64,000 bases of DNA from Microcoleus sp036705565 (lineage in GTDB: Bacteria > Cyanobacteriota > Cyanobacteriia > Cyanobacteriales > Microcoleaceae), in assembly GCA_036705565.1 (NCBI GenBank), contig JAUBUY010000026.1. One strand, given 5' to 3'. The position numbers and the translations under genes were made by a program. Each line of letters starts with the position of its first letter. Within the stretch, counting starts at the first letter, position 1. Of this stretch, positions 16,533-24,404 are shown in pieces. Under the pieces are notes generated by a model that was given only the letters and a program-made list of their open reading frames with translations, made no database searches and was not told where the DNA came from.

Positions 16533-17372
16533 TTAACGTTTTTGTTTCTTCAGGTAACTCTTAAACTTGGTTGTCGGTTCCCTCAACCACTGGCCAAATG
16601 CTCTGTATTTTATCTTAAATCTCGACAACCAATTAAAATTCTTGGGAATTTTTTCCACTTCGTCCTTAAACGGTGTCTGAGACAACATATCGAGCCATAA
16701 TTGATTGGGGGTTGAGCTTTCCCACGGTTTCGGTCTTGACATAAAGTGCATCACTTTACTTGACATATCATCAGTCTTGTGGTTTTTCCAGATTTGGTCT
16801 AATTGCTTCCACCTTCCCGCTAAAACAGAATTTAATGCACCCTGATCGTGATCCCCCCAAAGGTTTAATCGAGCGTTTTCCATCAACTTTTCGGACAGTT
16901 GCTCTTCCTCCCAAAGCTTCATGTTGTAAACTAAAACACCCGTATTGAAATAAGGGTTTCGATCTTGAGAATTGTTCGTATTTCCCCAGACATTGGGTGC
17001 GGCTGCTATCGGCATTGTTTGAAGATCGAGGTTCCACAGTGGATCTAAACTTCCCAGAACGATCGTGTCGCTGTCGAGCCAAATCAGCCTTTCTGTTTCC
17101 TTGGTATATTTTTCAGGCTGCAATTTAACGTAAGCAAGTTTAGAACCTGACAGAGAAAGAAGTTGGTCGTAACTAGATTGCAATTCTTGCCATTCAATCT
17201 GGTATTTGCAGCAATTCTGTAACTGTTCCTTTTGCTGTGGAGCTATGCCGGTAGATACAATGGTAATTTTTACCTGCTCCTGTCCCGATTTACTAACATT
17301 CAAATCTATAGACTTAAGAAGTGCTGCCAACCCCAGAATATAGTTGCGATCGCCGGCGGTGAATATGTGCAT
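16533..17372 (-). CDS. Glycosyltransferase family 8
   Basis: A 279-residue GT8 enzyme: MHIFTAGDRNYILGLAALLK at the N-terminus, metal-binding LIWLDSDTIV with DSD at 100-102, PYFNTGVLVYN, DQGALNSVLAGRW and the C-terminal VMHFMSRPKPW that supplies the third metal ligand. These are the four standard GT8 blocks in order. It probably transfers a hexose from UDP-sugar. It belongs to the outer edge of the glycan island but is transcribed on its own. Its basic C-terminal tail (RFKIKYRAF... KSYLKKQKR) may contact membrane or acceptor. Confidence 0.88.
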   Translation of the reverse strand: MHIFTAGDRNYILGLAALLKSIDLNVSKSGQEQVKITIVSTGIAPQQKEQLQNCCKYQIEWQELQSSYDQLLSLSGSKLAYVKLQPEKYTKETERLIWLDSDTIVLGSLDPLWNLDLQTMPIAAAPNVWGNTNNSQDRNPYFNTGVLVYNMKLWEEEQLSEKLMENARLNLWGDHDQGALNSVLAGRWKQLDQIWKNHKTDDMSSKVMHFMSRPKPWESSTPNQLWLDMLSQTPFKDEVEKIPKNFNWLSRFKIKYRAFGQWLREPTTKFKSYLKKQKR

Positions 17373-18013
17373 AGGATTAAGTTTGTGAAATTAACAAAGG
17401 TAAAAGGCGCGCGGTCAAACTTGACACAAACGTCGGCACGGGAGGAAGCAGGCTGCCCTGTATTGGGTAAATACGATCGCCCGTTTACCGTTGAGACGAA
17501 CAGAACCTTGCCTAAATTTACCATCTGGTTTACGCAAAGAAACCGGGTTTTTAAGTAGGTAGGCGCAAATAAAGTTTACCACAATGTAACAGAAGGTAAC
17601 GCGGGCGTAACCAGAGCGATTGCTTCGTTTCACTCGCTGCAAGAGAGGGCTTATTTATTTTCCAGCTTAATCTACTTATTTATCTGTGTGCAAGTGCCAT
17701 CTGTTCGCGCGAAAACCAGCAACAGCAATGGGTAATATGCAGCAACACGGAAAACTGATGAGACGGACTAACCTGGTATTTGAAACAGCCAGAAAATTCC
17801 CCGTCGCCTCTGCCGAATCCCGCAAATGGTTCAGACGTGGGACTCTACGATAAAATAAATTGTCTAGATATCGATATTATTACCGCAGAACGATCGACAT
17901 CCATCTTAGGTTTGAAGTGTCACCCTGCTCAAGTCAAAAGTTCCTCTGGTTATTTCCCTATTATTGAGCGCGATTTGCTTTTCCAAAAGTAAAATGATCG
18001 TTGTTAGAAACCG
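17373..18013. other. Intergenic region, no supported gene
   Basis: 641 bases between the divergent GT8 gene and the hybrid kinase gene. It contains a GAAACCGGGTTTTT repeat at about 17536-17551 and otherwise no recognisable motif. A 70-codon frame (17780-17992) lies just upstream of the kinase but has no ribosome-binding site or family that I recognise. The kinase promoter must be in this region. Confidence 0.6.
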
Positions 18014-21000
18014 ATGCAAAACCCACGCAATACTGAACCCCAAGCAAAAATCGACCCCTCTGTTTCAACGGATTCTAACAAAGCGTTTTACCCAGCCCCG
18101 CCTTTGCCAACTGATGTAGGGATGGTTCTGCAATTGGCAGATGGTAGCATTCAGGGGTGCAATTCTCACGCCCAGGAGCTATTGGGGATGACAGCAGAAC
18201 AGATGCTCTTATGCACTTCAATCAACAGTCGCTGGCAGACTCTGCGTGAAGATGGCTCGGATTTTCCCGGCGAGACGCATCCGGCGATGGTGGCGCTGCA
18301 AACCGGGCAACCATGTTTAAATGTCATCATGGGCTTTTATCGGCCACAGGGAGAATTGATTTGGTTGACGCTCAATTCTCAACCTTTATTTCAGGGAGAT
18401 CGATCGACTCCCTATGCGGTAGTAACAACCTTCACTCCTATCGCTCAACCTCAACCCGAACCAGTCTGTAACGCGCCCGCGGCCCAACTGTCAGACACCC
18501 TCGAAAGTATTTCCGACGGGTTCTTTGCTTTGGATCGAGACTGGCGATTTACCTACCTCAATTCGCAAGCGGCGCGGTGGCTGAATCGACCCTCGAAAGA
18601 TTTGATTGGCAACAGCATTTGGGAAGAGTTTCCCGAATCAGTGGGCAGTTTGTTTGAGATCGCATCTTGCACCATTCTCAAGAACGGGCAAGATGCCCGT
18701 TTCACAAAAGATGAATTTTCTTCTTGTGGAACAGGCATCTTGCCTGTTCGGGAACAAATTACGGTGAGTTTTGAATTTTTTGATCCGCCACTCAATGCTT
18801 GGTATGCGGTACGAGCTTATCTCATCCCATCGGGACTTGCCGTTTATTTTCAAGATGTCACCGAGCAGAAAGCGGATCGGGCTGATTCAATTAAACAAGC
18901 ACAAACTTCGCAGCAACAACTAACAGAAATCGAGGCGATTTATGCTAGTGCGCCGATCGGACTTTGCTTCCTCGATACCGAGTTGCGGTTTGTCCGCATC
19001 AACGATCGGCTAGCAGAAATAAACGGAGTTCCAGCCGCCGCCCACATCGGCAAAACATTGCGCGAAATCTTGCCAGAAATGGCAGATGATTTAGAGCCAA
19101 TTTACCGACAAGTTATTGAAACTAAAGTTCCACTTCAACAGCTCGAACTTAGCAGGACGAACTCAGCACAGCCGGGAGTCGATCGCGATTGGCTGTTGAG
19201 TGTCTATCCACTCAGGGCCGAGGACGATCGCGTCCTGGGAGTGAATGTGACGGTGCTAGAAATTACCGATCGCAAAGCTACCAAAAAAGAAATTGAACGG
19301 CTCAACCAAGAACTAGAGCGACGAGTCAATGAACTGGAATCGATACTTGATGCTGTACCCGTCGGCATTACGATCGCCCGCGACCCACAGTGTAAAGTAA
19401 TTCGCGCTAACCGATTTGCCCAGTCGATGTTGATAGTGCCGCCGGATACCAATGTTTCTGGAACCGGAGAGCAAGCCGCAACCCTTCCGTTTAGACGATT
19501 CCGCAACGGAGAAGAAATTCCAGGAGAACAACTCCCAATGCAACTAGCTGCGGCTTCCGGCGTCCAAGTGCGAGATGTGGAAATTCAAATGGTGCGCGAG
19601 GACGGGGTAGCCTTTGATTGGTTGGTGAATGCGGTGCCGTTATTTGACGAAGAGGGCGCAGTTCGCGGCTGTGTGGCGGCGTTTATGGATATTAGCGATC
19701 GCAAACAAGCTCTTGCTGCTTTGGGTCGTTCCGAGGAACGCTATCGCACTTTGTTTGAGTCCCTAGACGAAGGTTTTTGCGTCATCGAAATGCTGTTTGA
19801 CGCCAACGAAAAGCCGATCGATTACCGCTTTTTGGAAGTCAATCCTGCTTTTGTGAAACAAACCGGACTCGAACAAGCTACAGGTAAAACGGTGCGACAG
19901 CTCCTTCCAAATCACGAAAATTATTGGTTTGAGATGTACGGCAAAGTCGCGCTCACGGGGGAACCATTGCGCTTTGAACACGGCTCGGAAGCCATGAACC
20001 GCTGGTTTGAGGTTTCGGCGTTCCGCACTCCTGAGCCGGACAGCCGCAAAGTTGCCATACTTTTCAAAGACATCAGCGATCGCAAACAATCGGAGAATCT
20101 CCTGCGGCAACAGTCCGAGCAACTGCGACTGTTCGTCAAACATTCGCCTGCGGGGGTGGCGATGTTTGACCGCCAGATGCGGTATATGCTGGTGAGCGAC
20201 CGCTGGCTATCAAGTTACGGGATCGGCACTCAAAACATTGTGGGCCGATCGCACTACGACATCTTTCCCAATTTGCCCGATCGTTGGAAACAAATCCACG
20301 AGCGCTGTCTGGCGGGAGCAGTCGAAACCTGCCCTGAAGATCGGTTTACCCGCCCTGATGGCTCCATCGACTGGGTGCGCTGGGAAATTCACCCTTGGCG
20401 AACCAACACTAATGAGATTGGCGGCATCATGATTTTTTGCGAAATCATCACCGAACGCAAAAACGCTGAACTCGCGCTCTCTGGGGCCAACCAACAAGTC
20501 AGCAATATTATAGAAAGTATTACCGATGCCTTTATCGCGATCGATTCACAATGGCGCTTTACCTACGTTAATGCCACAGCAGAAAAACTGCTTTCTCGAT
20601 CGAGAAACGACTTGCTAGGTCGATCTATCTGGGAGGTATTCCCCGCCGAAAAAGAATCCTATTCAAGGGCATATCAAGAATTTCATCGAGTCGTTAACGA
20701 GCAAGTTTCTGTCAAGTTTGAAGAGTTCTCGCCCTCGCTCCAAATGTATATAGAAGTGAGCGCCTATCCTGCGGCCGAAGGACTTACGGCTTATTGGAGC
20801 GATATTAGCGATCGCAAACGCACGGAAGAAGAACTGCGACAAAAAAATGCGATTTTGAACGTAATTAACGAGTCAGCACCCACGCCCATTTTTGTCAAAG
20901 ATCGAGAAGGACGGATTATTTATGCCAATCCAGCCACGCTGGAAATAATGGGCAAATCTGCTTCTGAAGTAATTGGTGGTCGCGATATCGATTTATACCC

Positions 21001-23182
21001 AGTAACAGAACTTGCAGTCGCAGTCACGGAAAACGATCGGCGGATTATGGAGTCGGGACAAACAGAAGTCCTCGAAGAATCTCACGATGGCATTCGCACA
21101 TTTCTGGTAATGAAAGCTCCCTACCGCAATCAGGCGGGAGAAGTCATCGGCCTGATTGGCATCTCCAGCGACATCACAAATCGCAAACGAGCCGAAGTCG
21201 CCCGGGAAGAACAAACTAAGTTACTGCAAGTCATCATTGACAGCATTGGCGATGGTTTAATTTTGGCAAACCAACAAGGGGAGTTTGTGTTGTTTAACCA
21301 AGCCGCAGTCGGGGTATTCGGTCAGCTATCGAATGAAAAATCTTGTGAGGAATGGTCGAACACCTACGGACTATTTTTGGCAGACCAAAAAACCCTTTTC
21401 CCCGCCGCTGAACTACCTCTAGCCAGAGCAATAAAAGGTGAATATGTCAATGATGTAGAGGTATTTGTCCGTCGCCAAGATACCGAAGGTCGCTGGATCA
21501 GTATCAGCGGTTATCCGGTAGTTGATATTAGCAACGAAATCAAAGGCGGAGTGATTGTCTGTCGGGATATCACAGAACGCAAACAAGCTTTATCAGCGCT
21601 CCAAGAAAGCGAAGAACGATTCCGCACTATGGCTAACAATGCTCCTTTTATGGTATGGGTAACAGACTCCACAGGCTATTGCACTTTCTTGAGCGAAACC
21701 TGGTATGAATTCACAGGTCAAACTGAGGAAACAGGTTTAGGATTTGGTTGGATAAACGCGCTGCATCCAGAAGACCGCGAACAGGTCAAGAACGCATTTT
21801 TTACCGCCAAGGAACGCCAGGAACGGTACAGCGTTGAATATCGCGTCGGGCGCAAGGATGGCGGATATTCTTGGGCGATCGATGCGGCGGCTCCCAGATT
21901 TTCCGAAAGCGGACAATTTGAGGGTTATATCGGCTCTGTAATCGACATTACAGAACGCAAACAAGTGGAAACCGACCGTGATATAGTTCTCCAATTAGAA
22001 CAAACTGCCCGCACGGAAGCCGAGCGAGCTAACCGCATTAAAGATGAGTTTCTGGCTGTGCTTTCTCACGAGTTGCGATCGCCCCTGAATCCGATTTTAG
22101 GCTGGTCGCAACTGCTCGTCGGCGGCAAGCTGAACGCCAGTCAAAGTGCCAAAGCTTTTGAGACTATTGAGCGCAACGCCAGACTGCAATCTCAATTAAT
22201 CGAAGACTTGCTTGACGTATCTCGGATTCTGCAAGGAAAACTCAGATTGAATGTTGCTCCAATGAATCTGGCAACCATTATTCCATCTGCTGTGGAAACC
22301 GTGCAATTAGCAGCGGAAGCTAAAAAAATTCAAATCCAAACAATCTTAAATCCCGATGTCGGGCAAGTTCTCGGTGATACAAGTCGCTTGCAACAAATTG
22401 TGTGGAATTTGTTATCAAATGCTGTGAAATTCACGCCAGAAGGCGGTCGAGTAGAAGTTCGATTAGGGCAAATCGAACACCAAGCTCAAATTAAAGTTAC
22501 GGACACGGGTAAAGGTATTCTTCCCGATTTCTTGCCTTATGTTTTTGACCATTTCCGACAAGAAGATGGCGCAACAACTCGCAAATTTGGCGGCTTGGGA
22601 CTGGGATTGGCGATCGTTCGCCAACTGATCGAACTTCACGGCGGAACGGTGTTTGCAGAAAGCGCAGGAGAAGGTCAAGGAGCGACGTTTACGGTGAGAT
22701 TACCGCTATTAAATGATGATTCTAGAAGGCAGGAGGATGAAGCCCTCAATTGGTCTGCTTGTCCCGCTCTCTCATCCTTGCCCCTAGCTGGATTGAGAAT
22801 TTTGGTGGTAGATGATGAACTCGACTCGCGAGATTTTGTGGCTTTCGTGCTTGAGGAAGCGGGTGCAGAGGTGATTTCCCTGTCATCTGCTGCTGAGGCG
22901 CTAGAGTCGATCGAACAAACTGCACCGGATTTGCTCGTCAGCGACATCGGAATGCCCCAGATGGACGGATATATGTTGATCCATCGCATCCGCACTCAGC
23001 TTGCGCCTGAGTATCGGCAGTTGTTGGCGATCGCCTTAACGGCCTATGCTGGAGAAGCCAACGAGCGCCAAATTTTGCAAGCCGGATTTGACAAACACTT
23101 AGCCAAGCCGATCAATTCGACCCAGTTAGTTGCTACTGTAGCGCGATCGATCGCCCGTGAGCGCCTTGAAAATAAAGCCTGA
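18014..23182 (+). CDS. Hybrid sensor histidine kinase with about ten PAS domains and a receiver
   Basis: 1722 residues, no membrane span seen, so cytoplasmic. About ten PAS-type units run from residue 35 to 1310, most ending in the DI(S/T)(D/E)RK PAC motif. The HisKA domain has LSHELRSPLNPILGW with phospho-accepting His1352; the ATPase has NLLSNAVKFTPEGG, DTGKGI and GLGLGLAIV. The C-terminal receiver has VVDDE, phospho-accepting Asp1644 in VSDIGMPQMDG, and KPI. All catalytic boxes are intact. The second PAS (residues 217-246) contains an in-frame piece of a dispersed palindromic repeat coding CGTGILPV. No DNA-binding output is present; a partner regulator is expected elsewhere. Signals are unknown; PAS domains often bind haem, flavin or small ligands. 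Confidence 0.92.
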   Translation: MQNPRNTEPQAKIDPSVSTDSNKAFYPAPPLPTDVGMVLQLADGSIQGCNSHAQELLGMTAEQMLLCTSINSRWQTLREDGSDFPGETHPAMVALQTGQPCLNVIMGFYRPQGELIWLTLNSQPLFQGDRSTPYAVVTTFTPIAQPQPEPVCNAPAAQLSDTLESISDGFFALDRDWRFTYLNSQAARWLNRPSKDLIGNSIWEEFPESVGSLFEIASCTILKNGQDARFTKDEFSSCGTGILPVREQITVSFEFFDPPLNAWYAVRAYLIPSGLAVYFQDVTEQKADRADSIKQAQTSQQQLTEIEAIYASAPIGLCFLDTELRFVRINDRLAEINGVPAAAHIGKTLREILPEMADDLEPIYRQVIETKVPLQQLELSRTNSAQPGVDRDWLLSVYPLRAEDDRVLGVNVTVLEITDRKATKKEIERLNQELERRVNELESILDAVPVGITIARDPQCKVIRANRFAQSMLIVPPDTNVSGTGEQAATLPFRRFRNGEEIPGEQLPMQLAAASGVQVRDVEIQMVREDGVAFDWLVNAVPLFDEEGAVRGCVAAFMDISDRKQALAALGRSEERYRTLFESLDEGFCVIEMLFDANEKPIDYRFLEVNPAFVKQTGLEQATGKTVRQLLPNHENYWFEMYGKVALTGEPLRFEHGSEAMNRWFEVSAFRTPEPDSRKVAILFKDISDRKQSENLLRQQSEQLRLFVKHSPAGVAMFDRQMRYMLVSDRWLSSYGIGTQNIVGRSHYDIFPNLPDRWKQIHERCLAGAVETCPEDRFTRPDGSIDWVRWEIHPWRTNTNEIGGIMIFCEIITERKNAELALSGANQQVSNIIESITDAFIAIDSQWRFTYVNATAEKLLSRSRNDLLGRSIWEVFPAEKESYSRAYQEFHRVVNEQVSVKFEEFSPSLQMYIEVSAYPAAEGLTAYWSDISDRKRTEEELRQKNAILNVINESAPTPIFVKDREGRIIYANPATLEIMGKSASEVIGGRDIDLYPVTELAVAVTENDRRIMESGQTEVLEESHDGIRTFLVMKAPYRNQAGEVIGLIGISSDITNRKRAEVAREEQTKLLQVIIDSIGDGLILANQQGEFVLFNQAAVGVFGQLSNEKSCEEWSNTYGLFLADQKTLFPAAELPLARAIKGEYVNDVEVFVRRQDTEGRWISISGYPVVDISNEIKGGVIVCRDITERKQALSALQESEERFRTMANNAPFMVWVTDSTGYCTFLSETWYEFTGQTEETGLGFGWINALHPEDREQVKNAFFTAKERQERYSVEYRVGRKDGGYSWAIDAAAPRFSESGQFEGYIGSVIDITERKQVETDRDIVLQLEQTARTEAERANRIKDEFLAVLSHELRSPLNPILGWSQLLVGGKLNASQSAKAFETIERNARLQSQLIEDLLDVSRILQGKLRLNVAPMNLATIIPSAVETVQLAAEAKKIQIQTILNPDVGQVLGDTSRLQQIVWNLLSNAVKFTPEGGRVEVRLGQIEHQAQIKVTDTGKGILPDFLPYVFDHFRQEDGATTRKFGGLGLGLAIVRQLIELHGGTVFAESAGEGQGATFTVRLPLLNDDSRRQEDEALNWSACPALSSLPLAGLRILVVDDELDSRDFVAFVLEEAGAEVISLSSAAEALESIEQTAPDLLVSDIGMPQMDGYMLIHRIRTQLAPEYRQLLAIALTAYAGEANERQILQAGFDKHLAKPINSTQLVATVARSIARERLENKA
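18664..18749. repeat. Palindromic element fragment inside the kinase gene
   Basis: ATCTTGCACCATTCTC at 18664 is the left terminal repeat of the family seen at 29094, 40861 and 61629. It is followed by the hairpin GGGCAAGATGCCC and by AACAGGCATCTTGCCTGTT (18731-18749). The right terminal repeat is missing. The reading frame of the kinase stays open throughout. Confidence 0.85.
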
Positions 23183-23451
23183 GCGATCGGTAAGACATGG
23201 CACTGTAGTTGATTTAGCTCATTACAGCACCCGCGTTTTGCGTAATTTCAAACTGAATTTGCCCCTTAAAAATATTATCCCTGTTTCTTCCCTCGAACGT
23301 CGAATCTCGAACCTCGAATCTCAACATCCATCCATTAAATCCGTTAAATCCCTTACATCCGCTACATAATCCGTTGCCGAACTCCCTTGCGATCGCCCCT
23401 AAAACTTCGCTATTATAAAAAGTTGCAGTTAAAACCCCACAACCCACGATC
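23183..23451. other. Intergenic repeats before rplI
   Basis: Contains short imperfect repeats (TCGAATCTCGAACCTCGAATC at about 23298-23318, ATCCGTTAAATCCCTTACATC) and, in reverse, the AATCCGTTGCCGAACT motif shared with 261-293 and 52407-52437. A GCGATCGC octamer is at 23390. The rplI promoter probably lies in the last 100 bases. Confidence 0.6.
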
Positions 23452-23910
23452 ATGGCCAAGCGCGTTCAATTAGTTTTAAATAAAGATGTCAGCAAACTCG
23501 GCAAAGCTGGCGACGTAGTAGAAGTAGCCCCAGGCTACGCCCGCAACTACCTAGTACCCCAAGGCATGGGATTTAAAGCCACTCCAGGCATTCTCAAGCA
23601 AGCAGAGCGCCGCCGTGAAGAAGAAAGACTGCGCCAGCTAGAGCTCAAGCAGCAAGCTGAAGTCCGCAAAACCGCCCTCGAATCGGCTGGGCCTTTCATC
23701 ATTTCCAAGCAAGTTGGCGAAGCTGACGCGATTTTTGGTACTGTTACCAACCAAGAAGTAGCAGAACTAATTTTCAACTCTACCAGTCAAGAAGTCGATC
23801 GGCGCGGCATCACCCTACCCGAAATTCGCCAAACTGGTACATACAAAGCTGAAATCAAACTACACGCAGAAGTTACCGCCGAAGTTGATATTCAAGTGGT
23901 TCCGATGTAA
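23452..23910 (+). CDS. rplI: 50S ribosomal protein L9
   Basis: 152 residues, the standard length. The N-terminal domain has VQLVLNKDVSKLGKAGDVVE and VAPGYARNYLVPQGMG, the rRNA-binding signature of L9; a long central helix (RRREEERLRQLELKQQAEVR) and the C-terminal domain (FGTVTNQEVAELI ... GTYKAEIKLHAEVTAEV) follow. L9 binds 23S rRNA and helps reading-frame maintenance. It precedes dnaB on the same strand, an order common in bacteria, though here 494 bases of repeats separate them. Confidence 0.97.
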   Translation: MAKRVQLVLNKDVSKLGKAGDVVEVAPGYARNYLVPQGMGFKATPGILKQAERRREEERLRQLELKQQAEVRKTALESAGPFIISKQVGEADAIFGTVTNQEVAELIFNSTSQEVDRRGITLPEIRQTGTYKAEIKLHAEVTAEVDIQVVPM

Positions 23911-24404
23911 TTAAGAGTTATCAGTCATTAGTTGTTAGTCATTAGTCATTAGCTAACAACTAAGCACTGCTAAGTAAGGACTCAGTAACGCTAACTTGCA
24001 GATTGAGAACCGGAGCATCTCTGCAGAGAGTAAGAAGCATTTTTTCAGGAGTGCGAGATCGAGAGAGCGTGAGTCTGGTATAAACGCGAGCTCGCGACAG
24101 ATCGCACTCCTACAAAACCTTACACTGATAATAACTAATGACCCCGCCGGAAAAACGGACACAAGCCCCGACGCTCCTGATGGTCGAACCTACAATTTTA
24201 GGATATTGTTCAAGCTCCCAGATTCATCTGTAGAGTAAATCTAAAATCGAAAATCGAAAATCGAAAATCTACAACCTAAAACCTAAAATCGAAAATCTAC
24301 AACCTAAAACCTAAAGCCGAAAATCTAAAACCTAAAACCTAAAACAGAAAATCTAAAATCTAAAATCTAAAATCTAAAATCGACTGACTGAGGACTATTG
24401 ACTA
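23911..24404. repeat. Repeat-filled spacer between rplI and dnaB
   Basis: TTAGTCATTAGTCATTAG repeats lie near 23931-23952. From 24213 a composite element follows: leader GATTCATCTGTAGAGT then more than fifteen 7-base units (AAAATCT, AAAATCG, AAAACCT, ACAACCT variants) to about 24385, ending CGACTGACTG. The dnaB start is 20 bases further on, so the array occupies the dnaB leader. No gene is supported. Confidence 0.85.

Noticed and set aside
17780..17992. 70-codon frame upstream of the hybrid kinase
   Set aside because: No ribosome-binding site, no recognisable family; could be real but cannot be supported.
23157..23369. Forward 70-codon frame at the end of the hybrid kinase
   Set aside because: Overlaps the kinase end in another frame and then runs through dispersed repeats.
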